Shown here in pieces: positions 25,681 through 35,135 of a stretch of DNA of 64,000 bases. The notes under the pieces are model-generated. The model saw nothing but the letters and a program-made list of their open reading frames with translations, searched no databases and had not been told where the DNA came from. This DNA comes from Caldilineaceae bacterium. GTDB taxonomy: Bacteria > Chloroflexota > Anaerolineae > Caldilineales > Caldilineaceae. The position numbers and the translations under genes were made by a program. The stretch is from NCBI GenBank assembly GCA_958295845.1, contig OY282376.1, positions 4,601,022 through 4,665,021 on the forward strand, written 5' to 3'. Numbering within the stretch: position 1 is the first letter of the stretch; each line of letters opens with the position of its first letter.

Positions 25681-26532
25681 TCAGGCCTCCTTTGAGGCAG
25701 AAACAGGCTGAGCATTATTTACCAAGTTGTCATGATTAGGCATTCCCCCTTCCACGGGGTGCGGCAGAACGTCATTAAGTCCGTGGGGATGGGGCCTCTG
25801 TTGCACGAAGATCAGGTCGTCTTGGCGGATGACGATAAAGTCGCCTTTGTAGGCATCGCCCAGGATCTCTTCGGTAAAGATGTCTTGCGGCGATCCCTGG
25901 GCCACGATGCGGCGGTTGAGGCAGACGACCCAGGGTACATGGGCGGCTGCCATGTTGAGGTCGTGGGTTGTCAGCAGGATCGTCATGCCTTCTTTGTTCA
26001 GCACTGTGAGCCAGTGGAAGATATTTTCGGCGCTGCGGACATCGACGCCGGTCGTGGGCTCATCGAGCACGAGGACTTCCGGATCGGCGACGAGCGCGCG
26101 GGCCAGGAAAACGCGTTGTTGCTGTCCGCCGGACAGATCGCGAATATGGCGCTCTGCCAGATGGCCGATCTCCAGCCGGTCCAGGATTTCGCGCGCCCGT
26201 TTGCGCTCGCGGCGGCGAGGCCAGGGCCAGATATTCTGGCGGTGGTCGAGGCCCATCAACACCACTTCCTCGGCTGTAACGGGGAAACTCCAGTCGACGG
26301 TCTCGATCTGCGGTACATAGGTGATACGCAGGTCAGGACGCACTCGCTGGATCTGCCCTTCTCCTGGTGTGAGGAGGGTCAGTATGAGCTTCAACAGTGA
26401 AGTCTTGCCGGCGCCGCTCGGCCCCACCAGGCCAACGAACTGGCCGGGATGGAGATGCAGGTCGATATCGTCCAAGACATTGAAGGAGCCATAGCCGAAG
26501 GCGACGCCGTTTAGTTCGATGAGTGGATTCAT
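25681..26532 (-). CDS. Zinc/manganese ABC transporter ATP-binding protein (ZnuC type)
   Basis: A 283-residue ABC ATPase starting MNPLIELNGVAFGYG with AGAGGA about 8 bases upstream; an earlier in-frame ATG lies in a GA-rich spacer and was rejected. Walker A GPSGAGKTS, signature LSGGQQQRVFLARAL, Walker B VLVLDEPTTGVD. The C-terminal 40 residues (rich in His and Pro) extend beyond the nucleotide-binding domain. Tightly coupled to the permease gene. Confidence 0.92.
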   Translation of the reverse strand: MNPLIELNGVAFGYGSFNVLDDIDLHLHPGQFVGLVGPSGAGKTSLLKLILTLLTPGEGQIQRVRPDLRITYVPQIETVDWSFPVTAEEVVLMGLDHRQNIWPWPRRRERKRAREILDRLEIGHLAERHIRDLSGGQQQRVFLARALVADPEVLVLDEPTTGVDVRSAENIFHWLTVLNKEGMTILLTTHDLNMAAAHVPWVVCLNRRIVAQGSPQDIFTEEILGDAYKGDFIVIRQDDLIFVQQRPHPHGLNDVLPHPVEGGMPNHDNLVNNAQPVSASKEA

Positions 26533-26628
26533 TTGCGCTTCCTCTTGAGGAGAGAGTGAAGAGGAGTGAGGGGTGAGGAAACGCTCACCCCTCACTCCTT
26601 TTGCACATTACTCTCCCTCTTTTACTCC

Positions 26629-27897
26629 CTATTCGCTGTCTGGCACATTGCCTACCTCTACTCCATCCATGAGGGAGGGGTCGCCCCCTAGCAGGCTCGC
26701 CAGGGTCTTCAGATTTTCCACCATCATACCGATGTAGGTGTGCTCGGGGTCATCGGGTTCGCCCGGAAGTCCGTCGTCCAGCAGTGTGCTTACAGTAACG
26801 CCGGTCTCGGATGCGATCAGGTCGATCACGTCTGCCGGGAAGAGGATAGAGCCAAAGATGGCCGGCACGCCTTCGTCGAGCAGCTGGTCGATCAGCGCGG
26901 CCACTTCCTGGGCAGACGGCTGGGATATGTCGTTCGGCTGGATGGCGCCGATAACGGTGTAGCCGTAGCGGATGGCAAAGTAGCCGAATGAGTCGTGATA
27001 GGTGAGCAGCCGGCGGTTGGATTCAGGGATGGTTGCCGTGGTGGCCACGATGGCTTCATCGAGAGCTAAGAGGCGTGCGGTGTACTCGTTGAAGTTTGCT
27101 TCATAGAAGTCTCTGTTGTCCGGATCGCGTTCCGCCAGGCTGACAAACACGACTTTGGCGTAGCGGATGACGAAGTTCGGATCGAGGAAGAGGTGCGGGT
27201 CGGGCTCGCCTTCTTCCTCTGCGAGGCCATGTTCGTCATCGTCGTCGTCGTGGCCTTCCTCTTCGGCGTGGCCATGCTCGTCATCGTCGTCGTCGTGGCC
27301 TTCCTCTTCGGCGTGGCCGTGCTCGTCATCGTCGTCGTGGTCGTCCTCTTCGGCGTGGCCATGTTCGTCATCGTCGTCGTCGTGGCCCTCTTCTTCGGCG
27401 TGGCCGTGTTCGTCATCGTCGTCGTGGTCGTCCTCGTCGGCGTGGCCGTGTTCGTCTTCTTCGTGGTCGTCCTCTCCTTCGGCGTGACCATGATGGTGTT
27501 CCTGGCCGTAGATGAGTTCGTCGGGGCTGGCAACCGCGGCTGCCAACTCGATGATCTCGGCCCCCTCTTTCAGATTGGCTTCGGCCAGCTTCAATGTTGA
27601 CTCATCGAGGTGCATTCCGTTAAAGAAGATCAGATCGGCCTGCGACAGTTTTACGGCATCGGAGGGCCTGGGCTCGAACGTATGGGGGTCGGCGCCCGGC
27701 GGCATGATGGCGTCGAGGTCGATTCGGTCGCCCCCGATGTTGTAGACAATATTTGCGACCGGCAAGATTGAGACTACAACGCGTAGGCGTTCTTCCTCGG
27801 CGGGGGTGTCAGTCGTTTCAGGCGCGATCGGGCCGCAAGCGGCAAGGAGGACCAGGATGGCCAGAAGCGAGAGCAGAGTTCGAAGTGAGTAATGCAT
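26629..27897 (-). CDS. Zinc ABC transporter substrate-binding lipoprotein with His/Asp-rich loop (ZnuA type)
   Basis: A 422-residue periplasmic-type metal-binding lipoprotein. The lipobox is LLAAC (C21). Metal ligands typical of cluster A-I proteins are visible: H72 (GADPHTFEP), H235 (DPHLFLDP), a third His in TYHDSFGYF and a C-terminal Asp/Glu. Between about 134 and 230 is a flexible loop of repeated HGHAEEEGHDDDDDE units, much longer than the usual ZnuA loop, hence the length (usual about 310). The loop probably captures or senses zinc. The start ATG is the one opening the signal peptide. Downstream of the Fur-type gene, and followed by znuC and znuB. Confidence 0.93.
   Translation of the reverse strand: MHYSLRTLLSLLAILVLLAACGPIAPETTDTPAEEERLRVVVSILPVANIVYNIGGDRIDLDAIMPPGADPHTFEPRPSDAVKLSQADLIFFNGMHLDESTLKLAEANLKEGAEIIELAAAVASPDELIYGQEHHHGHAEGEDDHEEDEHGHADEDDHDDDDEHGHAEEEGHDDDDDEHGHAEEDDHDDDDEHGHAEEEGHDDDDDEHGHAEEEGHDDDDDEHGLAEEEGEPDPHLFLDPNFVIRYAKVVFVSLAERDPDNRDFYEANFNEYTARLLALDEAIVATTATIPESNRRLLTYHDSFGYFAIRYGYTVIGAIQPNDISQPSAQEVAALIDQLLDEGVPAIFGSILFPADVIDLIASETGVTVSTLLDDGLPGEPDDPEHTYIGMMVENLKTLASLLGGDPSLMDGVEVGNVPDSE
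27208..27498 (-). repeat. In-frame 42/45-bp tandem repeats encoding the metal-binding loop
   Basis: Six full units of 14-15 residues (HGHA + EEEG or EEDD-like + H + D4-5 + E) and a degenerate seventh (HGLAEEEG). Each unit contributes three His and about eight acidic residues. Units alternate between the GHDDDDDE and DHDDDDE types, indicating expansion of a two-unit block. Confidence 0.92.
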
Positions 27898-27949
27898 CTT
27901 TGCGGGTACCCTTTCGTCAGATTGACGCGATGTGCTGCCAAGAGCGGCG

Positions 27950-28387
27950 TCAGGCACCGGCAGAGTCACGACAGTCTGTGCATTGCCCAAAGAATGAGAG
28001 ATGACTTACGTCGATCTCAAAGTCGTATTGGGACTCCATTGCCCGGCGAAAGGAACGCAAGACGCTGTGCGGCAGCTCAAGCAAGCCGTCACAGGAGCGG
28101 CAAACGAGGTGGTGATGCGGTTCTGGGCCGGCCATTTCGTAGGCAAGCCGGCCGTCGGCCATATACACCATCGCCAGAACGCGCTGTTCTGTCAGAAAGT
28201 GCAGTACTCGGTAGACAGTGGCCCGGCTCAGCGTAGGAGCGATGCGGTGTACATGATCGTACACTGCTTCGGGCGTAACATGTTCACCCAGTTGGCAGAC
28301 GGCGTCCAGGATTAGCTGACGCTGGGGCGTCACCCGGAAGCCGGCCTTACGTAACTGTCGATTGATTTCTGCGGTGTTGTGGCTCAT
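27950..28387 (-). CDS. Fur family metalloregulator, probably Zur
   Basis: A 145-residue Fur-family repressor: winged helix with TPQRQLILDAVCQLGEHVTPEAVYDHV, the ATVYRVLHFL recognition helix, the HHHLVCRSC regulatory site and a second C-x-x-C (QCTDCRDS), which together with HHH form the structural and sensory zinc sites. The start is MSHNTAEI; a more upstream ATG lies over the operator. Context with znu genes points to Zur rather than Fur. A palindrome directly upstream suggests autoregulation. Confidence 0.9.
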   Translation of the reverse strand: MSHNTAEINRQLRKAGFRVTPQRQLILDAVCQLGEHVTPEAVYDHVHRIAPTLSRATVYRVLHFLTEQRVLAMVYMADGRLAYEMAGPEPHHHLVCRSCDGLLELPHSVLRSFRRAMESQYDFEIDVSHLSFFGQCTDCRDSAGA

Positions 28388-28399
28388 GACATTTTTGTT

Positions 28400-28419
28400 T
28401 GTTGCGAAAAGTTGCAACA
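28400..28419 (-). promoter_or_regulatory. Palindromic operator candidate (Zur box)
   Basis: TGTTGC (28400-28405) and GCAACA (28414-28419) form a perfect inverted repeat with an 8-base spacer, 13 bases upstream of the Fur-family start codon. Position and symmetry fit a Fur-family autoregulatory site; the consensus for this lineage is not known to me. Confidence 0.55.
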
Positions 28420-28587
28420 GGTAATATGCTAGCGCAATCTGAGGGAGGTGTCAACCCTTATTTTCCTACATCAGCAGTGTCGCGTCAAAGTCAGCCTTGC
28501 CGACGGCGAGATTTTGCCGGCAAGACTGATAAGCCGCGAAAGCATTACAAGCTGTCCTCATGTAGGCACGGCACCACCTGAACGGTT

Positions 28588-29568
28588 CTACTGCATGTCG
28601 GGCACGTTGCGGGTCTCGATGCCTTCCAGCAGGGAAGGGTCACCGCCAAGCGCTCCGGCAATCAGCGTCATATTTTGCACTCTCATATTGATGTAGGAGT
28701 GCTCAAGGTCACCGGGTACACCCGGCAGGTCGTCGTCATTCAGCATGACGATAGGGACGCCTGACTCGCGGCTGATCTGATCCATAACCGATGAAGGGGT
28801 AAAGGACGAGCCAAAGATGGCGGGCAGCTCTTTTTCGCGCAACAGGTCAATGATCTCGGCGACATCGTGTGCGGATGGTTCGGAGAAATCGTGCGGCTGA
28901 ATCGAGCCGAGGATGGTGTAGCCATAGCGACGCGCGAAATAGCCGAATGAGTTGTGATAGCTGAGCAGCTGGCGGTTTTCTTCGGGTATGCTGGCGGTGA
29001 CGGCGTGAATCGCGGCGTCAAGCTCTTGGATGCGGGCGGTGTACTGTTCGTAGTTGGCTTGATAGTCGGCGGCGTTGTCCGGATCGCGTTCCACCATTGT
29101 GTCGCGGATCACTTCGACGAATGCGAGCACAAAGCTTGAGTCGCCTCCCAAGTGTAGATCGATGGCGCCGTGATCGTCGAGGATGTATTCGGCGGGGTCA
29201 ATCGACTCGGCCAACAGTACGACCTTGTTGACGTCGCCGACGATGGCGCCGATGCGTGCGCGGATCGCCTGAGGTTGGGTTGCGCCGCGAATGAAGACGA
29301 TATCGGCCTCGGTCAATTTGGTGATGTCACCTGGCGTTGGTTCAAAGTGGTGCGGGTCGGTCCCTTGGGCAACGAGGCGATTGATGGTGACGTGATTGCC
29401 GGCAATGTTATAGATATGGTTGGCAATGACGTTTCCCATTGTGAAGACGTTCAGACGCGGCTGCTCTGGTTCGGCGCTGGTTGTCTCCGCAGGGGTAATG
29501 GGGACACAGGCGGCCAAGAGGAGCAACAGCGCAAGGAGCGGCAGCAGAGTTCGGGATGTGTTGCGCAT
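28588..29568 (-). CDS. Metal ABC transporter substrate-binding lipoprotein (ZnuA/MntC type), paralogue 2
   Basis: A 326-residue cluster A-I binding protein with lipobox LLAAC, metal ligands in GTDPHHFEPTP, a DLHLGGD segment, SYHNSFGYF and the C-terminal VPIVMLNDDD. AAAGGAGAT lies 7 bases before the ATG at 29568. It lacks the long His/Asp loop of its downstream paralogue, and the second ligand region (DLHLGGD) is shorter than the usual DPHLW, so it may prefer manganese or another metal. Located between paralogue 3 and the Fur-family gene. Confidence 0.88.
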   Translation of the reverse strand: MRNTSRTLLPLLALLLLLAACVPITPAETTSAEPEQPRLNVFTMGNVIANHIYNIAGNHVTINRLVAQGTDPHHFEPTPGDITKLTEADIVFIRGATQPQAIRARIGAIVGDVNKVVLLAESIDPAEYILDDHGAIDLHLGGDSSFVLAFVEVIRDTMVERDPDNAADYQANYEQYTARIQELDAAIHAVTASIPEENRQLLSYHNSFGYFARRYGYTILGSIQPHDFSEPSAHDVAEIIDLLREKELPAIFGSSFTPSSVMDQISRESGVPIVMLNDDDLPGVPGDLEHSYINMRVQNMTLIAGALGGDPSLLEGIETRNVPDMQ

Positions 29569-29664
29569 GACGGGATCTCCTTTGTCCGGTAGGGGCTTAA
29601 TATCGGTCTTCATTGACGAATTCAAGGCATCCACTAGAGTCTTCGTTATCTGGCGCTGCAGAAG

Positions 29665-30660
29665 TTACTGTTTAACAGACGTATCGGGGCCGGGCACGTT
29701 GCCAGTCTCCAGACCATCCATCAACGAGGGGTCGCCGCCGAGAGCATCCGCCATTGCTTTCAGATTTTCTACCATCATGCTGATGTAGGAATGTTCCGGA
29801 TCGCCGGGGTCTCCGGGGAGATCGTCGTCGCTCAAAGTACTGACAAATTGCACGCCCACTTCGCGGCCGATCTGATCGACAACGGGGGAGGGGAAGACCT
29901 CCGAGCCAAAGATAGCGGGCACGCCGCCTGCGCGCAATTGGTCTATGAGGGCAGCGACTTCCTGACCTGACGGTTCGGAGAAGTCGGCCGGTTGGATGGC
30001 GCCCAAGACTGTGTAGCCGTAGCGGGGCGCGAAGTATGCGAACGAGTCGTGGTAGGTATAGAGTTTGCGATTTTCTGCAGGGATGCTAGCGGTCGTGGCC
30101 TGAATGGCGGCATCGAGGGCATGGATACGGACGGCAAATTCATCGTAGTTGGCATTGTAGGCGTCGGCGTTGTCTGGGTCGCGGGCGGTCAGTTTGTCGA
30201 GTACGATTTCGGCGTATTCGAGGGCGAAGAGTGGGTCGGTCCAGAGGTGTGGATTGGGGCTGCCGGCCTCTTCGGGGAAGGAGAAGTCGTAGACGTAGTC
30301 TTCGGGGTCGATTACCAGTTCACCCAGTAGAATGATTTCGCCCCCGTCCTTCAGGTTGGCCTCGGCCATTCTCATTGCGGACGTTTCCAGGTCGAGCCCG
30401 TTGATGAAGATGAGATCGGCCTTGGCGAGGGTTACGGCATCGGAAGGGGCGAGTTCGAAGGTATGCGAGTTGGTGCCGGCGGGCACGAGTCCGGTCAGGT
30501 CGACGAGGTCGCCGCTGATGTTGTAGACGATGTTGGTGAGGGGGGAGACGGTGGCGACGACTTGGAGGCGGTTCGACTGAGTTTCAGAGCTATTTCCTCC
30601 GCAGGAGGTCAGGAGTAAGAACAGCGCCAGGAGGAGCAGAATCCTGGGGGAAGTACGCAT
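29665..30660 (-). CDS. Metal ABC transporter substrate-binding lipoprotein (ZnuA/MntC type), paralogue 3
   Basis: A 331-residue lipoprotein (lipobox LLLTSC) with the full set of cluster A-I ligands: GTNSHTFELAP (first His), NPHLWTDP (second), TYHDSFAYF (third) and a late acidic residue. No His-rich loop, so of Mn/Zn type with unclear preference. The frame is open further upstream but the signal peptide fixes the start at 30660. It is the first gene of the minus-strand metal-uptake cluster; 96 bases separate it from paralogue 2. Confidence 0.88.
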   Translation of the reverse strand: MRTSPRILLLLALFLLLTSCGGNSSETQSNRLQVVATVSPLTNIVYNISGDLVDLTGLVPAGTNSHTFELAPSDAVTLAKADLIFINGLDLETSAMRMAEANLKDGGEIILLGELVIDPEDYVYDFSFPEEAGSPNPHLWTDPLFALEYAEIVLDKLTARDPDNADAYNANYDEFAVRIHALDAAIQATTASIPAENRKLYTYHDSFAYFAPRYGYTVLGAIQPADFSEPSGQEVAALIDQLRAGGVPAIFGSEVFPSPVVDQIGREVGVQFVSTLSDDDLPGDPGDPEHSYISMMVENLKAMADALGGDPSLMDGLETGNVPGPDTSVKQ

Positions 30661-30773
30661 ACGGGAGGTGCCTTTCGGTGACATGAGAACGACGGCCTCA
30701 GGAGGGTTTTGGGACAGTTCTTGGGTATGGAATATTGGGGGGATCTTTAGTACGAATTGATGGTATTGACCCA

Positions 30774-30803
30774 ATTTTAGCACTTTTTTGGTAAGGTTTC
30801 CAA
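30774..30803 (-). promoter_or_regulatory. Possible sigma-70 promoter for the first znuA-type gene
   Basis: On the minus strand TTGGAA (30798-30803), an 18-base spacer and TAAAAT (30774-30779), about 114 bases upstream of the start codon at 30660. Inverted ACCCAAT/ATTGGGT elements (30769-30775, 30809-30815) surround it and could be an operator. Confidence 0.4.
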
Positions 30804-30815
30804 TTGTGATTGGGT

Positions 30816-31388
30816 GTGTTGTGGGGGATGTCGGAGTTGCTTCTGAGGCTGGCACTGAGACCGAATGTGATACTATGCCGGTGTACAGAATTTGCGTAAG
30901 TTCCCAGAAGAAAAGTCTGGAGCCGTTTGGGACGCAAAGTAGGGGAGGAAAGAGGGATTTCGGAGAATCGAGGTTTATGCCTGTATTCCAGTCGCCTTGG
31001 CGCTGCATGAGGGCGAGTAATTCTGAAGTGGGGTGATGGACGAGGTAGTTGGCTAAACACCTCGCAGCACCTTGTTGGATGCCGGAATAAGTAACGACTG
31101 GGGAGGGCATTGAAAAGCGCGAGGTAAGTGGCCTCGGGAGGGAGGTATGGAGTTTCCCAGGGCGCGGGCGGCTTGGGGGGAATGCGGTCGGTTGGGTTCA
31201 ATCTGGTCAGACCGTCGTAGAAGAGGTTGGCTTAACCGGGGCGATTTCCCCGTGTGGCTGGGCCCGGTGGCGATCCCAAGCGGGTGCATGAATTCCTCTC
31301 ACATTGCCGACCATATAGTAGGCCATGGACTGTGGGCTATGGGCTGTGCGCCACTTGCGTACAGTCAGAGTCTTGGAGCTGAGGCAAA
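30816..31388. other. Intergenic region left of the helicase cassette
   Basis: No credible gene. Proline-rich frames on the minus strand have no Shine-Dalgarno and no recognisable pattern. At 31048-31062 the string GTTGGCTAAACACCT repeats the left end of the ~240-bp repeat (copy A, 7370-7384), so a remnant of that element abuts the cassette. Confidence 0.5.
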
Positions 31389-34300
31389 ATGATCGAGAGA
31401 AACAGTTCGGAAACAACGCCAAGGTGTCCCTGGTGTGAGGGACCGATGGTCCTCCGAGAAAACAGGAGGGATGGAACCTCTTTCTGGGGATGTCGGGGAT
31501 ATCCCAAATGTAGGGGCACGCGCGATGTCGGTTGGGACTCACGGGAATCCCAGGTCGAAGACGCTGGGGAATCACCTGCTCAAGTCAGGGTGCTTTGGAA
31601 TGACTCGACTCTTGCTCGGCCAGAGTGGCAGTGCAGATACACGACGGCTGGTGGAAGCGTGCGTTGCTCTCCCACGCTCAAGAAAATCTCGAACGAACTG
31701 CGCCAATGCTGGATTGCGCTCACCCGCCCGACGTCCGTCGCTCCCGAGACAGTGCGTAGAGTGACTAGAGCGATCCGGAAACTCATTCAAAGGGGAAGCG
31801 ACCCCCCAATCCATCCAGAAGCAGAGCGCGAATTCTTGAATTCGTTAGGATTGGATGGTTACATAGTCGCTTCGACGATGCCGGGTGATCTCAGCTTGCG
31901 ACTGAAACCGGACGTATTTCAAGACTTGGCCAGTGGTGGTCTGAGCCTCCCTCGCTCAGGCTTTGGGCGCGAAAAAGACTTCCCGCTGGAATCGGATCAT
32001 GAGCGACATTTTGTTGACGATTGGGTTCCTCGGCATCTAGGTCCTGGCGCTTCCAGGTGGTTCGTCCCCCAGGCCCCCTTCGATGCCTTGACTGCTGCGC
32101 TCGGCAGTTACGGCCCTTCAGGGCGCAGAGTTGATTTTCTGGTCAGTGCACCGTTTGGGACTCCTTTCGTTGTGGAAATTGACGGGCCCCAGCATCAAGA
32201 CTCCGCGAGCCCCGACACCGAAAGAGACCACCTGTTGAAGAGAGTCGGCATTGAGGTTGTGAGGGTTCCGACGTCCGAGATTGACCAAGGTCATGGGTCA
32301 AATCTGGAACGAGTTAAAGCTCTGTGGGCCAGTCCACAAATGGCGTCGAGAAAGGAGATACCTTACACGTTCATGGTACCGTCGTCGATTCACCGAATCG
32401 TAATCGCCCTCCTAGATGCCATTGACGCCGGCTTTTTGCAGGGCCCAAAGTGGGTTGTGGAAGTAGACGGCGATCCTGAAGTAACCCCTTCCATGCTCTG
32501 GCCCTATATACGTCTCTTCAAGGCCATGGATAGCTTATGGGGACCCTCCATGATGCCGGAGGAAGTCCTGCTCAAGACCAGGCAAGGTTGGACACGGTTC
32601 GATATCCCGTCCGGCCAGCCGCCCGGGTCTTGCAAGCCCAAAGAGGCAAAACCGGGGGTCATCGTCCGACTGCAACCTTTTCGTACAGGCTTCGACAGGC
32701 TCGAACGACCCAACGGTGATATTCCAGAGATAGTTGTCAGAAGTGCGCGATTGCCTGTTTTGGTCGGGGATGACCTGTTCGAGCCGGGCATGCGGACCAA
32801 CCTCAGCAGCGTTGATCCTCAGGAAATCGAACCTGCGCTTACGGAAGTCCTTCAGGCGGTGTTTGCAAAACAGAGTTTTCGAGAGGGTCAGCTTCCGGCT
32901 TTATTGGAGATAATGGAGGGCCGAGATTGCACCGTCTTGCTACCTACGGGTGGAGGCAAGAGTCTCATCTATCAGATGGCGGGTATCTGCAAGCCCGGAA
33001 GAACCATCGTCGTTGATCCGTTGATCGCTCTGATTGAAGATCAGCAGCGGGGTCTTATAGAGCATGGCATAGACAGAGTTGTAGGATTTTCAAGTTTCCA
33101 AGTGGCTCAGGGCCGACTCGATGAATTGCTGCGGCAAGTAGTGTCGGGCGACGCTCTCTTCGTCTTCGTGGCGCCGGAACGCTTTCAGCAGGGACGCTTC
33201 AGAGAGTCTGTCAGAGCGCTCACGCAAGCCACTTCGATCAATCTCGCCGTAATTGACGAAGCCCATTGTGTTTCCGAGTGGGGCCACCAGTTTCGTTCTT
33301 CATATTTGACACTGGGAAGAGTGCTCAGAGACGTCTGCAAGGACGTTTCCAACTCATCTCCTCCTCTCTTGGCATTAACGGGCACAGCATCGAAAGCGGT
33401 TCTGAAAGATGTCTTAGCTCAGTTGGGCATTTCAACAGAATCTGAGCGCTCCATCGTAAGACCCTCGAGTTTCGACCGAGAAGAGTTGGTGATGGCTACT
33501 CGCCAGTGCAGCCCTGACGACTCCCGGGCAATTCTGATCGGTTCTCTCAGAGGGTTGCCGTCACGCTTCGGAGTTCCGCCGACGGAATTCTTCAGACCCC
33601 AGGATGAACGAACTTTCTCCGGACTAATCTTTTGCCCTCATACCAGTGGACCATACGGAGTCATGGAACTTCAGAGGGCAACGGCAGAAGTGGTTGGGTT
33701 CCTGCCGTCGATTTATTCAGGGGGTTCGCCCAAGGTACGCCAGAAGCCCGTTTACCCATCAGGCAAGTGGGAGGTCCTGAAACGAGAGTTCGCCGAGAAC
33801 TTCAAGAGCAATAACGTCCCCCTAATGGTCAGCACAAAGGCCTTTGGGATGGGGATCGACAAGCCAAACATTCGATATGTTCTCCACTACGGTATGCCAG
33901 GTTCCATTGAGGCCTTTTATCAAGAGGTTGGCCGCGCGGGAAGAGATCAGAAAGAGGCCTTCTGCTTGCTCATCTGGAATGAGCTAGACCGCGGGCGGAG
34001 TGACAGGCTTACTATTTTGGACGGTAGTCTGGAGGAGATCAGACGTGAGCACGCGTCGATCACCTGGAGAGATAACGACTCTATTACGCAGCAACTCTTC
34101 TTCCTATTGGACACATTTAAGGGCGTAGAGGTTGAATTGGCAGAAGTAAAACGAGTGGTAGACGACGAGGCGTTCCTGCCATTTCTGGGTAACAGAAAAA
34201 GGATCGAGTTGGCTAAGGGGACGAATGAAGAGGCCAGCAATCGAGAACGCGCCATCTATAGACTTATGCTTTTGGGAGTCGTCGAGGATTACCTGGTGGA

Positions 34301-35135
34301 ATCGTCGAAATTTGTGGTCGACCTGGTCAGCATTTCGTCTCCAGGAATAGCTGATGCGCTGGTCGAATTTGTCAATCGCACTAACCCTGGTTCGCAACGC
34401 CCCTCAGTCGAAGCATTTGCGGTTCAAGCCAACAGTATGGAGCTTCGAGAAGCTGTCTTCGGGGCCGCGAGGGAGCTCATTGTCTTCATCTATGACGTTA
34501 TTGTGGAGTCCAGACGCCGTTCTCTACGCGAAATGTACGTGGCAGTTCGCGACGCTGCACCCGAAGGGGACGAGCTTAGAGACAGAGTGTTGGACTACCT
34601 AACCAGAGGGGATATCAGTCCGGTCTTGGAGGAATTGCTTGAGTCTACCGAATTCGACTATGCCAGTTGGGAGCGAGAGCTAGCCAAGCTGGAAGGCGTG
34701 GAAGACGCTAGGGAGCTGCGCGGTAACTCTGCCAGGCTGCTGGCGTCCTCGCCGTTCAATCCTGGCCTGCTCTTTGCAAGAGCATATTCAGAAATCATTC
34801 ATCCGGAGGGTGACCTGCAGGACTTCAGATCAAATCTGGAAGCTTCCGTAAACTCAGCCCGAGAAAGATTCGGAGTCTCTGAGTCCGCATTAGATGAGTT
34901 TGCCAACCGCATTTTGACCTCTCTCGAATATGACTCCTTTGATGGGATGGCAGAAGTTCTGGATGCGGTGGAGCAGCTGGGCCTGGCGACGGAAACTACT
35001 CAACAGATCGAGGGAAGGGCGATGAAAACACCGGACTATGATTTAGGCGTCCGAGTTCTTGCTCTAGCCAATAGAATACGTCAGCTATCAAACGATCTTG
35101 ATTCGGCTATAAGGAGCACGACTCATGGCGGATGA
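31389..35135 (+). CDS. Zinc ribbon - PD-(D/E)XK nuclease - RecQ-like helicase fusion protein
   Basis: A 1248-residue protein, about twice the length of RecQ. An N-terminal topoisomerase-type zinc ribbon uses C13, C16, C35 and C41 (CPWC ... GCRGYPKC). A DUF559/Vsr-like nuclease lies at about 205-300, with D249 (RRVDFLV), E263-x-D265 (VVEIDGPQHQ) and the basic DTERDHLLKR after it. The RecQ helicase core follows from about 485: Walker A PTGGGKS (519-525), DEAH (623-626) with VSEWGHQFR, TGTAS (664-668), motif V STKAFGMGIDKP (815-826) and motif VI QEVGRAGRD (845-853). A helical C-terminal region (about 900-1248) lacks a visible HRDC domain. Predicted ATP-dependent 3'-5' DNA unwinding coupled to cleavage; a defence or repair role is inferred. 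Base and codon use (frequent AGA/AGG, lower GC) differ from neighbours. The start ATG opens the zinc ribbon. Confidence 0.9.
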   Translation: MIERNSSETTPRCPWCEGPMVLRENRRDGTSFWGCRGYPKCRGTRDVGWDSRESQVEDAGESPAQVRVLWNDSTLARPEWQCRYTTAGGSVRCSPTLKKISNELRQCWIALTRPTSVAPETVRRVTRAIRKLIQRGSDPPIHPEAEREFLNSLGLDGYIVASTMPGDLSLRLKPDVFQDLASGGLSLPRSGFGREKDFPLESDHERHFVDDWVPRHLGPGASRWFVPQAPFDALTAALGSYGPSGRRVDFLVSAPFGTPFVVEIDGPQHQDSASPDTERDHLLKRVGIEVVRVPTSEIDQGHGSNLERVKALWASPQMASRKEIPYTFMVPSSIHRIVIALLDAIDAGFLQGPKWVVEVDGDPEVTPSMLWPYIRLFKAMDSLWGPSMMPEEVLLKTRQGWTRFDIPSGQPPGSCKPKEAKPGVIVRLQPFRTGFDRLERPNGDIPEIVVRSARLPVLVGDDLFEPGMRTNLSSVDPQEIEPALTEVLQAVFAKQSFREGQLPALLEIMEGRDCTVLLPTGGGKSLIYQMAGICKPGRTIVVDPLIALIEDQQRGLIEHGIDRVVGFSSFQVAQGRLDELLRQVVSGDALFVFVAPERFQQGRFRESVRALTQATSINLAVIDEAHCVSEWGHQFRSSYLTLGRVLRDVCKDVSNSSPPLLALTGTASKAVLKDVLAQLGISTESERSIVRPSSFDREELVMATRQCSPDDSRAILIGSLRGLPSRFGVPPTEFFRPQDERTFSGLIFCPHTSGPYGVMELQRATAEVVGFLPSIYSGGSPKVRQKPVYPSGKWEVLKREFAENFKSNNVPLMVSTKAFGMGIDKPNIRYVLHYGMPGSIEAFYQEVGRAGRDQKEAFCLLIWNELDRGRSDRLTILDGSLEEIRREHASITWRDNDSITQQLFFLLDTFKGVEVELAEVKRVVDDEAFLPFLGNRKRIELAKGTNEEASNRERAIYRLMLLGVVEDYLVESSKFVVDLVSISSPGIADALVEFVNRTNPGSQRPSVEAFAVQANSMELREAVFGAARELIVFIYDVIVESRRRSLREMYVAVRDAAPEGDELRDRVLDYLTRGDISPVLEELLESTEFDYASWERELAKLEGVEDARELRGNSARLLASSPFNPGLLFARAYSEIIHPEGDLQDFRSNLEASVNSARERFGVSESALDEFANRILTSLEYDSFDGMAEVLDAVEQLGLATETTQQIEGRAMKTPDYDLGVRVLALANRIRQLSNDLDSAIRSTTHGG

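Noticed and set aside
27208..27498. Possible CRISPR-like or satellite array
   Set aside because: The repeats are in-frame coding units of a ZnuA-type loop, with no unique spacers.
30698..31201. 167-codon proline-rich frame on the minus strand in the gap before the helicase cassette
   Set aside because: No ribosome-binding site, no conserved pattern and heavy Pro/Arg/Ser composition; it overlaps a promoter-like region.
31389..35135. Ordinary RecQ housekeeping helicase
   Set aside because: Length, N-terminal zinc ribbon and PD-(D/E)XK nuclease, lack of a visible HRDC domain and the coupled coiled-coil gene all differ from standard RecQ.
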